9,592 nucleotides of DNA from Lachnospiraceae bacterium (GCA_024699595.1 JAILPG010000295.1:1-9592), one strand, 5' to 3'. Numbered from the stretch's first letter, positions 1 through 5,588 are shown. A program made the numbers and translations. The notes: generated by a model from the letters alone, not told the origin.

Positions 1-171
1 AACGGAAATGTTATAAAGCTTGAACACAACCAGTTCGTGACCACAAACAGGAGTGCGGCGGTAGAGCTTCGCATCACTTTGGAGGCCTTCGGAAGCGAGC
101 ACAAGCAGCAGATCATAGACGCTCTTGAAAAGGACGCCTACCGGCCGAAAATAGTCAGAACTGTTATCTAA
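1..171 (+). CDS. ilvA: C-terminal end of probable threonine ammonia-lyase (ACT-like domain), partial
   Basis: An open frame enters from the left edge and runs 56 codons to a TAA at 169-171. The visible peptide begins NGNVIKLEHNQF and contains AAVELRITLEAFG and EHKQQIIDALE, ending RPKIVRTVI. This resembles the C-terminal ACT-like regulatory domain of catabolic/biosynthetic threonine ammonia-lyases (threonine to 2-oxobutanoate, PLP-dependent), where a 'GANIIKIEHDR' strand is followed by a 'VEL.LET.G.EH...I..AL' helix. The catalytic PLP domain lies outside the window, so the assignment rests on this short tail. Another ACT-domain protein is possible. A strong terminator begins one base after the stop, so this gene ends its own transcript and is not part of the following operon. 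Confidence 0.6.
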   Translation, partial: NGNVIKLEHNQFVTTNRSAAVELRITLEAFGSEHKQQIIDALEKDAYRPKIVRTVI

Positions 172-215
172 AAAGAAGGGTGTCAAGAAAAAAACCTTGA
201 CACCCTTCTTTTTTT
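172..215 (+). terminator. Strong rho-independent terminator after the ilvA-like gene
   Basis: Perfect 16-bp stem: the left arm is 172-187 and the right arm 196-211, with an A-rich 8-nt loop at 188-195. The U-tract is seven T at 209-215. A-rich sequence on the 5' side (171-174) means it could also work on the opposite strand. The right arm contains TTGACA (197-202), which also serves as the -35 box of the next promoter. Confidence 0.93.
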
Positions 216-225
216 GGAATATATT
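197..225 (+). promoter_or_regulatory. SigA-type promoter of the ylxM-ffh operon
   Basis: Consensus -35 TTGACA at 197-202, a spacer of exactly 17 nt, and -10 TATATT at 220-225 (5 of 6 to TATAAT). The predicted start of transcription is near 232. The -35 box lies inside the 3' arm of the upstream terminator, so the two signals share bases. An alternative -10, TATTAT at 222-227, would need a 19-nt spacer and is less likely. Confidence 0.8.
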
Positions 226-231
226 ATTCGT

Positions 232-303
232 TGCGTGGCGTTTTGTATCATGAAGGAGATATTCTCAGGGCTCAGTGCACCAAGACTGTACCGCCATGCG
301 GAG
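232..303 (+). promoter_or_regulatory. Structured 5' leader RNA of the ylxM-ffh operon (three-way junction candidate)
   Basis: The leader between the predicted transcript start (about 232) and the ylxM GTG can fold on itself. Stem P1 pairs GCGTGGCG (233-240) with CGCCATGC (292-299), 8 bp with one G-U. Inside it are hairpin P2, GAGA 256-259 with TCTC 263-266, and hairpin P3, GTGCA 275-279 with TGTAC 287-291 (one G-U). P3 ends exactly where the right arm of P1 begins, which would allow coaxial stacking. The ylxM ribosome binding site GGAG (300-303) sits at the foot of P1. An SD-like AAGGAGA (253-259) lies inside the element without a start codon at normal distance. I do not recognise the motif as a known riboswitch or the SRP RNA. 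The pairings are seen in the sequence; a regulatory role is inference. Confidence 0.45.
300..303 (+). promoter_or_regulatory. Ribosome binding site that sets the ylxM GTG start
   Basis: GGAG at 300-303 lies 8 nt before GTG 312. It supports that GTG over the in-frame TTG at 231, which has no ribosome binding site and lies at or upstream of the predicted transcript start. Confidence 0.65.
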
Positions 304-311
304 TCAAACAA

Positions 312-644
312 GTGGAAAAGATAGTCAAACAGAGTCTTTTATATGATTTTTACGGTGATCTGTTAAACGAACACCAGAGACAGGTTTATGAGGATGCGGT
401 ATTCAATGATATGTCGATCACTGAGATATCGCAGAATTACGGGATCACCAGACAGGCAGCCCACGATCTCATAAAAAGATGTGACCGCATACTTGCGGGC
501 TATGAAGAAAAGCTTAATCTGTTAGATAAATTCGGGATCATAAAGGACTGCATAAGACAGATAGATGATCTTGCGGATACGGATAAATGCGTTAACGGCG
601 AAAAGATCCACAGGCTGACTGATAAGATCAGGGAAGTAATGTAA
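312..644 (+). CDS. ylxM: YlxM, putative SRP-associated helix-turn-helix protein
   Basis: Predicted 110-aa cytoplasmic protein, the usual length of the YlxM/UPF0122 family. It starts (M/V)EKIVKQSLLYDFYG and carries the family signature LLNEHQRQVYEDAVFNDMS, followed by a sigma-70 region-4-like helix-turn-helix (about residues 41-66, ITEISQNYGITRQAAHDLIK). The tail is charged and helical. In streptococci, YlxM has been reported to interact with SRP components and modulate Ffh; in most species its role is not well defined. It sits 15 bp before ffh, the conserved position for this gene, and is the first gene of the operon. The GTG start was chosen because homologues begin at 'EKIVKQ' and GGAG lies 8 nt upstream. 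A longer frame back to TTG 231 would add 27 residues of unconvincing sequence. Confidence 0.9.
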   Translation: MEKIVKQSLLYDFYGDLLNEHQRQVYEDAVFNDMSITEISQNYGITRQAAHDLIKRCDRILAGYEEKLNLLDKFGIIKDCIRQIDDLADTDKCVNGEKIHRLTDKIREVM

Positions 645-659
645 GGAAATACCTACGGG

Positions 660-2027
660 ATGGCATTTGAGAGCTTAACGGAAAAACTTCAGAATGTTTT
701 CAAAAACCTTCGGAGCAAGGGACGGCTTACTGAAGAAGATGTAAAGACCGCCCTTAAGGAGGTTAAGCTTGCCCTGCTTGAAGCAGATGTTAATTTTAAG
801 GTCGTCAAGCAGTTCGTAAAGTCCATTGAGGAGAGAGCCGTCGGGACGGACGTTATGAACGGGCTTAATCCCGGACAGATGGTCATAAAGATCGTTAATG
901 AAGAAATGGTCTCATTAATGGGTTCGGAAATGACCGAAATAGCCATGCAGCCCGGAAAATCCGTCACGATAATAATGATGTGCGGACTTCAGGGTGCAGG
1001 TAAGACCACTACGGCAGCAAAGATCGCCGGGAAGTTAAAAAAGAAGGGCAAGAAATGTCTGTTAGTGGGCTGTGATATATACAGACCTGCTGCGATAAAA
1101 CAGCTTGAGATAAATGCACAGAAGCAGGAAGTGGATGTCTTTTCGATGGGAGATTCACACAAAGCTTCCGATATAGCCAAAGCGGCTGTAAATCATGCCG
1201 AAAAGAACGGCCATAATGTCGTCATCATAGATACTGCGGGACGACTGCAGATAGATGACGAGATGATGGATGAGCTTAATGATATAAAGGAAAGTACGGG
1301 CGTACACCAGACCCTTTTGGTGGTGGATGCAATGACCGGTCAGGAGGCCGTAAACGTTGCAAAGACCTTTGATGAGAAGGTAGGAGTGGACGGGGTCGTC
1401 CTTTCGAAGATGGACGGTGACGCACGGGGCGGAGCGGCGCTATCAATAAAAGCCGTTACCGGAAAGCCGATCCTGTATGTCGGAATGGGAGAAAAGCTGT
1501 CCGATCTGGAACCTTTTTACCCTGACCGTATGGCAAACAGGATACTCGGAATGGGAGATGTCCTGACTCTTATCGAGAAGGCTCAGGAAAACCTTGAGAT
1601 AGATGAGGAAAAGGATAAGGAAAAGCTTAAGAAGCTTAAGAAGGGCCAGTTTGATTTTGAGGATTATTTAGAGAGCATGACCCAGATGAAAAAAATGGGC
1701 GGCCTTTCAAGCATCCTGTCAATGATGCCGGGGTTTGGCGGCGCGATGGGCGGTATAAAGACCGACGATCTGGAATCGCAGCTTGACGATAAGAAGATGT
1801 CAAAGATAGAGGCGATAATCCTTTCGATGACCAAGGAGGAAAGAAGGGATCCCGAGCTTTTAAATCCTTCACGCAAGTTCAGGATAGCAAAGGGCGCAGG
1901 AGTCGATGTTTCAGAAGTAAACAGACTCGTCAAACAGTTCAACCAGTCCAAAAAGATGATGAAGCAGTTCCCGCAGTTAATGGGCGGAATGGGTGGTAAA
2001 AAGGGTAAGTTCAAACTGCCTTTTTAA
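660..2027 (+). CDS. ffh: Signal recognition particle protein Ffh (SRP54 GTPase)
   Basis: A 455-aa GTPase that binds SRP RNA and signal sequences of nascent chains and docks ribosomes on FtsY at the membrane. The N domain spans about residues 1-95 ([21 protein letters not shown]). The G domain spans about 96-300: P-loop GLQGAGKTT at 109-117, the G2/insertion region DIYRPAA at 139-145, G3 DTAGR at 191-195, TGQEA at 226-230, G4 as SKMDGD at 249-254 and the closing GMGE at 275-278. The methionine-rich M domain spans about 328-455, with the SRP RNA-binding segment [11 protein letters not shown] at 404-414 and a Gly/Met/Lys-rich tail ending GKFKLPF. All motifs are intact and the length is normal. 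An AAGG-type ribosome binding site overlaps the ylxM stop. The SRP RNA gene (ffs) is not in this window. Confidence 0.98.
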   Translation: MAFESLTEKLQNVFKNLRSKGRLTEEDVKTALKEVKLALLEADVNFKVVKQFVKSIEERAVGTDVMNGLNPGQMVIKIVNEEMVSLMGSEMTEIAMQPGKSVTIIMMCGLQGAGKTTTAAKIAGKLKKKGKKCLLVGCDIYRPAAIKQLEINAQKQEVDVFSMGDSHKASDIAKAAVNHAEKNGHNVVIIDTAGRLQIDDEMMDELNDIKESTGVHQTLLVVDAMTGQEAVNVAKTFDEKVGVDGVVLSKMDGDARGGAALSIKAVTGKPILYVGMGEKLSDLEPFYPDRMANRILGMGDVLTLIEKAQENLEIDEEKDKEKLKKLKKGQFDFEDYLESMTQMKKMGGLSSILSMMPGFGGAMGGIKTDDLESQLDDKKMSKIEAIILSMTKEERRDPELLNPSRKFRIAKGAGVDVSEVNRLVKQFNQSKKMMKQFPQLMGGMGGKKGKFKLPF

Positions 2028-2055
2028 CATAAAAAAACATGGAGGTAATACAGAA

Positions 2056-2298
2056 ATGGTAAAGATCAGATTGAGAAGGATGGGAAAGAAAAAGGCTCCT
2101 TTTTATAGAGTCATTGTGGCAGACGCAAGATCTCCCCGTGACGGAAGATGTATTGAGGAGATAGGTACGTATGATCCCAATACTGACCCTGCTACGGTAA
2201 AGATCGATGCAGAGCTCGCTAAGAAGTGGCTCAATACCGGAGCTCAGCCCACTGAGGTTGTAGCCAAGCTTCTTAAGGTTGCCGGTATAGAAAAATAA
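2056..2298 (+). CDS. rpsP: 30S ribosomal protein S16
   Basis: An 80-aa basic protein opening [20 protein letters not shown], followed by [11 protein letters not shown] and EEIGTYDPN, the invariant core of bacterial S16 (bS16), an early-binding protein needed for 30S assembly. The length is the usual one. The ATG at 2056 is preceded by GGAGGT at 2041-2046. An open frame extends upstream into ffh sequence but has no support. The spacing of 28 bp to ffh and 18 bp to khpA indicates one transcript. S16 must be made at ribosomal stoichiometry, well above Ffh and RimM, which makes the strong ribosome binding site here and the structured spacer further down meaningful. Confidence 0.98.
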   Translation: MVKIRLRRMGKKKAPFYRVIVADARSPRDGRCIEEIGTYDPNTDPATVKIDAELAKKWLNTGAQPTEVVAKLLKVAGIEK

Positions 2299-2316
2299 GG
2301 GATACGGAGGACAGAG

Positions 2317-2550
2317 ATGAAGGAACTTGTAGAAGTAATAGCAAAATCTCTGGTAGACAATCCTGATGAGGTAAAGGTGACGCAGACGGAAGATGACAGA
2401 TCGATCGTTGTGGAGCTTAAGGTTGCACCTTCTGATATGGGCAAAGTTATCGGAAAACAGGGACGTATCGCAAAGGCCATAAGAGCAGTGGTTAAGGCAG
2501 CATCTGCCGGAGAACCCAGGAAGGTTATCGTGGATATAGTTCAGGATTAA
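2317..2550 (+). CDS. khpA: KH-domain RNA-binding protein KhpA (YlqC family)
   Basis: A 77-aa protein made of a single KH domain. The KH signature is MGKVIGKQGRIAKAIRAVV, with the GxxG loop GKQG at 46-49. The N terminus (MKELVEVIAKSLVDNPDEV) matches the YlqC/UPF0109 family. In pneumococcus, KhpA pairs with KhpB/Jag and binds many RNAs, affecting cell division and elongation. By analogy it acts as a small cytoplasmic RNA chaperone here. GGAGG at 2306-2310 lies 6 nt before the ATG. The gene follows rpsP at 18 bp, its standard place. The ylqD gene found next in Bacillus is absent; a structured noncoding spacer takes its position. Confidence 0.95.
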   Translation: MKELVEVIAKSLVDNPDEVKVTQTEDDRSIVVELKVAPSDMGKVIGKQGRIAKAIRAVVKAASAGEPRKVIVDIVQD

Positions 2551-2560
2551 AACGGAGAAC

Positions 2561-2605
2561 AGGACATCGCCTGGCGGATAAGACACCCTCAGGCGGTGTC
2601 TTATC
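2561..2605 (+). promoter_or_regulatory. Two mutually exclusive hairpins in the khpA-rimM spacer (attenuator-like)
   Basis: Structure B is a perfect 11-bp hairpin, GATAAGACACC 2577-2587 with GGTGTCTTATC 2595-2605, loop 7 nt. Structure A pairs 2561-2573 with 2590-2602 (GACATCGCCTG with CAGGCGGTGTC as core, with G-U pairs at 2567-2596 and 2562-2601), loop 16 nt. Both claim 2595-2602, so only one can form fully. A partial pseudoknot (GCCTG 2569-2573 with the B loop CAGGC 2590-2594) is a third option. Structure B is followed by TTAAAC, not a T-run, so it is not a good intrinsic terminator. A role in lowering rimM-trmD output or in mRNA processing is inference. Confidence 0.5.
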
Positions 2606-2621
2606 TTAAACGACATTGTTA

Positions 2622-2649
2622 TCTGTTTACGGTATATACCGCAAACAGA
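2622..2649 (+). promoter_or_regulatory. Hairpin just upstream of the rimM ribosome binding site
   Basis: TCTGTTT (2622-2628) pairs with AAACAGA (2643-2649). After one A-C mismatch, CGGT (2630-2633) pairs with ACCG (2638-2641), with an ATAT loop. The rimM ribosome binding site AAGGAG starts 7 nt downstream at 2656. It could tune ribosome access or stabilise a processed 5' end. A weak promoter (ACGACA 2610-2615, 17 nt, TATATA 2633-2638) overlaps it but is only 4/6 at both boxes. Confidence 0.45.
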
Positions 2650-2665
2650 CATTTAAAGGAGCTCT

Positions 2666-3172
2666 ATGGAAGAAAGGCTTAAGGTCGGTATAATAACGGG
2701 CGCGCATGGTGTCCACGGCGAGGTAAAGGTATATCCGACTACGGATGATCCTTCCCGTTTTAAAAAACTGAAGGAAGTCATCGTAAGCGATAAGAACGGG
2801 GACAGGATAATAAAGACCGGCTCCGCAAAGCTTTCGGGCAAGATGGTGATCCTTAAGCTTGAAGGTATCGATGACAGGGATACCGCAGACAGAATGAGGG
2901 ATTCGGAGCTTTTTGTTGACCGGAAGGATGCCGTAAAGCTTAAAAAAGATGAGTATTTTATAGCCGATCTTATCGGTATGAAGGTATATGACGAGAATGA
3001 TCATATGCTGGGCGAGCTTACGGATGTTCTTATAACCGGTGCAAACGATGTATACGAGGTAGAGCTTCAAGGCGGGAAAAAGCTGCTGCTTCCTGCGATC
3101 AGGGAATGCATATTAAGCGTGGAGCCTGATAAGATGAAGATGACCGTGCATGTAATGGAAGGGCTTATGTGA
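2666..3172 (+). CDS. rimM: Ribosome maturation factor RimM
   Basis: A 168-aa protein of typical length that assists late maturation of the 30S head by contacting S19 and 16S rRNA. The N-terminal RimM barrel carries the signature VGIITGAHGVHGEVKVYP (residues 7-24) and LKLEGIDDRDTADRMR (63-78). A C-terminal PRC barrel begins near YFIADLIGMKVYD (97-109) and ends LLPAIRECILSVEPDKMKM. The ATG is preceded by AAGGAG at 2656-2661 with a short 4-nt spacing. Its stop TGA (3170-3172) shares the A with the trmD ATG, so the pair is very likely translationally coupled. It is separated from khpA by 115 bp of structured RNA. Confidence 0.97.
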   Translation: MEERLKVGIITGAHGVHGEVKVYPTTDDPSRFKKLKEVIVSDKNGDRIIKTGSAKLSGKMVILKLEGIDDRDTADRMRDSELFVDRKDAVKLKKDEYFIADLIGMKVYDENDHMLGELTDVLITGANDVYEVELQGGKKLLLPAIRECILSVEPDKMKMTVHVMEGLM

Positions 3173-3885
3173 TGAATTTTCATATCATGACGCTTTTTCC
3201 TGAAATGATAGAAGGCGTTGTTAACACCAGCATAATCGGCAGAGCCGCAAAGAACGGGTTGATAAACATTGATACCGTCAATATAAGGGATTATGCATTT
3301 AACAAGCACTCCAAGGTAGATGATTATACCTATGGGGGCGGAGCGGGGATGCTAATGCAGGCCGAGCCTGTCTATCTGTGTTACAGGTCGATAATCGAAA
3401 AGATAGAAGAAAAAAATGATGGCCCCAAAAAGAGGGTCAGATGCATATACATGACACCGCAGGGAAGGGTCTTTGACGAAGAGATCGCAAAGGAGCTTTC
3501 ATCAGAGGATGAGCTCATCCTGTTATGCGGGCATTATGAGGGGATAGATGAGAGGGTCCTGGAAGAGATAGTCACGGATAATATATCCATCGGAGACTAT
3601 GTGCTTACAGGAGGAGAGCTTCCGGCGCTCGTGCTTTTGGATGCCGTTTCAAGACTTGTGCCCGGAGTATTAAGCAATGACATGTCGTCCGAATATGAAT
3701 CATTTTATGACGGACTGCTTGAATATCCGCAGTATTCAAGACCGGAGATATGGCATGATAAAGCCGTTCCTTCCGTACTATTATCGGGACATCATGAAAA
3801 TGTAGATAAGTGGAGAAAGGAACAGGCGATATTAAGGACTAAGGAAAGAAGACCGGATCTGTGGGAAAAATACAGGGAAAAATGA
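3172..3885 (+). CDS. trmD: tRNA (guanine-N1)-methyltransferase TrmD
   Basis: A 237-aa SAM-dependent SPOUT enzyme that makes m1G37 in tRNAs, preventing +1 frameshifting. The trefoil-knot motifs are all visible: YGGGAGM 54-60, YMTPQGR 93-99, [12 protein letters not shown] 117-128, [14 protein letters not shown] 139-152, and the interdomain/catalytic segment from R161 to YPQYSRPE 185-192. R161 matches catalytic Arg154 of E. coli. The residue aligned with E. coli Asp169 (the general base) is Glu176 (ESF instead of DSF), a conservative change. The ATG at 3172 overlaps the rimM stop as TGATG; the in-frame GTG at 3169 would add one residue and is less likely. The 3' end runs directly into the T-tract of the rplS promoter. 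Confidence 0.97.
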   Translation: MNFHIMTLFPEMIEGVVNTSIIGRAAKNGLINIDTVNIRDYAFNKHSKVDDYTYGGGAGMLMQAEPVYLCYRSIIEKIEEKNDGPKKRVRCIYMTPQGRVFDEEIAKELSSEDELILLCGHYEGIDERVLEEIVTDNISIGDYVLTGGELPALVLLDAVSRLVPGVLSNDMSSEYESFYDGLLEYPQYSRPEIWHDKAVPSVLLSGHHENVDKWRKEQAILRTKERRPDLWEKYREK

Positions 3886-3923
3886 TTTTTTTTCTTGCAT
3901 TTGACCGGATCAGATGTTATAGT
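3886..3923 (+). promoter_or_regulatory. Extended -10 promoter for rplS with upstream T-tract
   Basis: Eight T (3886-3893) lie just upstream of -35 TTGCAT (3895-3900). A 17-nt spacer leads to TATAGT (3918-3923), preceded by TG at 3915-3916 (TGT-TATAGT, an extended -10). The predicted start is near 3930. The -35 box is only 3 of 6 to consensus, but the extended -10 and the AT-rich UP-like block compensate. It would give L19 its own transcript, independent of the upstream operon. Confidence 0.75.
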
Positions 3924-3929
3924 ATTGTA

Positions 3930-4025
3930 GTTGCAGACGAAGCGGATTCTGCAGCAGTTATAGTAAGAGAGACGGTCCGCTGTTCAGCAGATGATCAAGA
4001 ACGTCCGATAATGAAGGAGGTCGCT
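3930..4025 (+). promoter_or_regulatory. rplS 5' leader RNA, candidate L19 autoregulatory leader with possible pseudoknot
   Basis: The 96-nt leader begins with stem TGCAGA (3932-3937) / TCTGCA (3948-3953), loop 10 nt. That loop contains AGCGGA (3941-3946), which is fully complementary to TCCGCT (3976-3981). Together these make an H-type pseudoknot with 6+6 bp. The rplS ribosome binding site AAGGAGG is at 4014-4020. Ribosomal protein leaders upstream of rplS are known in Firmicutes (an L19 leader family exists), but I could not compare this sequence with that family's consensus. The pairings are seen; L19 binding is inference. Confidence 0.5.
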
Positions 4026-4373
4026 ATGAACGACATTATTAAAAACATTGAAGCTGAACAGCTTAAGGAAAGTGTTCCTGAGTTCAGTGTAGGCGATACC
4101 GTAAGGGTACACGCAAAGATCAAGGAAGGTAACCGTGAGAGGATCCAGGTATTCGAGGGCACAGTGCTTAAGAGACAGGGAGGCTCAAGCAGGGAGACCT
4201 TTACCGTAAGAAAGAGCTCCAACGGAGTAGGCGTTGAAAAGACTTGGCCGCTGCATTCACCCAATGTTGACAAGATTGAGGTTGTTAAGCGCGGTAAGGT
4301 CAGAAGAGCCAAATTATTCTACTTAAGAGACAGAGTAGGTAAGAGAGCAAAGGTTAAAGAACGGGTTAAGTAG
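4026..4373 (+). CDS. rplS: 50S ribosomal protein L19
   Basis: A 115-aa basic protein of normal length, located at the 30S-50S interface. Family hallmarks are [22 protein letters not shown] (about 20-41, slightly abridged in meaning to the GDTV.V..KI.EG.RERIQ signature), [11 protein letters not shown] at 43-53, [23 protein letters not shown] starting at 57, and the [14 protein letters not shown] tail. AAGGAGG at 4014-4020 lies 5 nt before the ATG. An in-frame ATG at 4011 and a longer open frame from 3861 exist, but they would place the ribosome binding site and leader inside the coding sequence. The gene is likely transcribed both from the operon and from its own promoter. A hairpin terminator follows. 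Confidence 0.98.
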   Translation: MNDIIKNIEAEQLKESVPEFSVGDTVRVHAKIKEGNRERIQVFEGTVLKRQGGSSRETFTVRKSSNGVGVEKTWPLHSPNVDKIEVVKRGKVRRAKLFYLRDRVGKRAKVKERVK

Positions 4374-4374
4374 T

Positions 4375-4452
4375 ATCTGTTTTAGAAACCTGTCATAGCG
4401 TAGGTTATAAGGCGACTTTCAGATCGAAAGCCGCCTTTTATCTTAAACAGAT
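4375..4452 (+). terminator. rplS terminator hairpin nested within an outer stem
   Basis: The terminator hairpin is AAGGCG (4409-4414) with CGCCTT (4432-4437) and CTTTC (4416-4420) with GAAAG (4426-4430), with one A-C mismatch and a 5-nt loop. It is followed by TTTTATCTT (4436-4444), a modest U-tract. A small hairpin AACCT 4387-4391 / AGGTT 4402-4406 precedes it. ATCTGTTT (4375-4382), just after the rplS stop, pairs with AAACAGAT (4445-4452), enclosing both. Termination may be incomplete, letting some transcripts reach pheA; no convincing separate pheA promoter is visible after it. Confidence 0.7.
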
Positions 4453-4481
4453 CCGGATCATGTAAAAGATGGGAGTGCATT

Positions 4482-5582
4482 ATGAAAGAACTGAACGAGG
4501 CAAGAAAGAACATCAACAATATTGACAGGGAAATGGCAAAGCTGTTTGAGGAGAGGATGCTTTTAAGCAGGGATATCGCCGATTATAAAAAAGCCCACGG
4601 TCTGTCGGTAAAGGACCGGGCCAGGGAAGAGGAGATGATCGCTAAAAACAGGAACCTGATCGAAAACAAAGCTGTAGAGGGTTACTATGTGGATTTTCTC
4701 AAAAACATCATCTCTCTCTCCTGCGCATACCAGTCAAAGCTTTTAGACGGACTAAAGGTATCCTACAGCGGAGTCGAGGGAGCTTTTTCACATATAGCAG
4801 CAAAGAGACTGTTTCCGGATGCGGAGTATATTCCCTGTCCCGATTTTACAAAAGCATACAGAATGGTCGAGAACGGTGAGACGGACTGCTGTGTGCTGCC
4901 TATTGAGAACAGCTTTGCAGGTGACGTGGGAACGGTAATGGATCTTATGTTTTCGGGAGATCTGTATGTCAATCAGGTAATAGATGTTGATATCGTTCAG
5001 AATCTGATAGCCTGCGAGGGTGCCACGACGGATTCCGTCAAAAAGGTGCTGAGTCATCCGCAGGCGCTTGAGCAGAGCGACGAGTTTATAAGCAAGCACG
5101 GTTATGAAAGCGTGGCATATTCCAATACCGCACTTGCCGCCAAATATGTAAAAGAACAGAACGATCCGACGATCGCCGCGATAGCATCGGCAGAGACAGC
5201 GAAGCTCTTTTCTTTAAACATCCTTGAAAGCCATATAAATACGAGCAGGAACAATACCACGAGATTTGCAGCATTTTCAAGATCCCAGAACAAACCCGTG
5301 ATATCGGGAAAGCGGGATAACGAGCATTTCATCCTTGTATATACGGTAAGAAATGAAGCGGGAGCACTGGCTCAGACCCTTAATATCATAGGTGCACACG
5401 GATTCAACATGAGGAGCCTTCGAAGCAGGCCCATGAAGGATCTTCTCTGGAACTATTATTTTTACGTGGAGGCTGAGGGAAACATCAATACTCCAAACGG
5501 TAAGGATATGTTAAGGGAACTCTCGGCAATATGCGCCAAATTAAGGCTTGTCGGTTCATATCTTGACAATCAGGAGCTGTGA
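4482..5582 (+). CDS. pheA: Bifunctional chorismate mutase-prephenate dehydratase (P-protein)
   Basis: A 366-aa three-domain enzyme that converts chorismate to prephenate and then to phenylpyruvate, committing flux to phenylalanine. Residues 1-88 are an AroQ-type chorismate mutase; the E. coli active-site set can be matched as R8, R25, K36, D45, R48, E49 and Q84. Residues about 92-272 are the prephenate dehydratase domain: YSGVEGAFSH, LPIENSFAGDVG and the catalytic TTRF motif at 259-262. Residues about 280-360 are an ACT domain with GAL at 294-296 (Phe-binding GALV motif). The second Phe-binding motif, ESRP in E. coli, reads RSRP here (314-317). GGGAG at 4471-4475 lies 6 nt before the ATG. It is the first gene of the aromatic block, and its stop is 6 bp before aroQ. 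Confidence 0.96.
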   Translation: MKELNEARKNINNIDREMAKLFEERMLLSRDIADYKKAHGLSVKDRAREEEMIAKNRNLIENKAVEGYYVDFLKNIISLSCAYQSKLLDGLKVSYSGVEGAFSHIAAKRLFPDAEYIPCPDFTKAYRMVENGETDCCVLPIENSFAGDVGTVMDLMFSGDLYVNQVIDVDIVQNLIACEGATTDSVKKVLSHPQALEQSDEFISKHGYESVAYSNTALAAKYVKEQNDPTIAAIASAETAKLFSLNILESHINTSRNNTTRFAAFSRSQNKPVISGKRDNEHFILVYTVRNEAGALAQTLNIIGAHGFNMRSLRSRPMKDLLWNYYFYVEAEGNINTPNGKDMLRELSAICAKLRLVGSYLDNQEL

Positions 5583-5588
5583 TCAATT

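Noticed and set aside
231..311. TTG-initiated 27-residue N-terminal extension of YlxM
   Set aside because: No ribosome binding site, lies at or before the predicted transcript start, and homologues begin at the GTG 312 position. The stretch is better explained as a leader RNA.
232..311. Small SRP RNA (ffs) gene next to ffh
   Set aside because: The conserved GGAAGGAAGCAGCC-type helix 8 tetraloop region of SRP RNA is not present here or elsewhere in the spacers.
275..346. GTG-started 23-residue frame in the ylxM leader
   Set aside because: The AAGGAGA upstream is about 16 nt away, too far, and the frame overlaps ylxM out of phase with no recognisable peptide.
1664..2014. 116-aa minus-strand frame within ffh
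   Set aside because: It is the reverse complement of the ffh M domain with no family resemblance.
2551..2607. Intrinsic terminator after khpA
   Set aside because: The hairpin is strong but the sequence after it is TTAAAC, with no T-tract, and rimM-trmD must be transcribed. It is treated as a regulatory structure instead.
2011..2652. 213-aa open frame on the minus strand
   Set aside because: It lies antisense to rpsP and khpA, with low-complexity Cys/Tyr/Leu-rich sequence and no ribosome binding site. It is a shadow of the real genes.
3856..3893. Terminator at the end of trmD (T8 run)
   Set aside because: No GC-rich hairpin precedes the T-run. It fits better as the AT-rich upstream element of the rplS promoter.
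3991..4011. Six-codon frame MIKNVR in the rplS leader
   Set aside because: No ribosome binding site precedes it, and such short frames are expected by chance.
3861..4025. Long N-terminal extension of L19
   Set aside because: It would translate the rplS promoter, leader and ribosome binding site. The ATG at 4026 has AAGGAGG at ideal distance and gives the family length.
4460..4465. ATG-TAA start-stop before pheA
   Set aside because: No ribosome binding site; a chance occurrence in an AT-rich spacer.
4374..4481. T-box or Phe/Trp attenuator before the aromatic block
   Set aside because: No T-box sequence (AGGGTGGNACCGCG-like) and no leader peptide rich in Phe, Tyr or Trp codons in this spacer.
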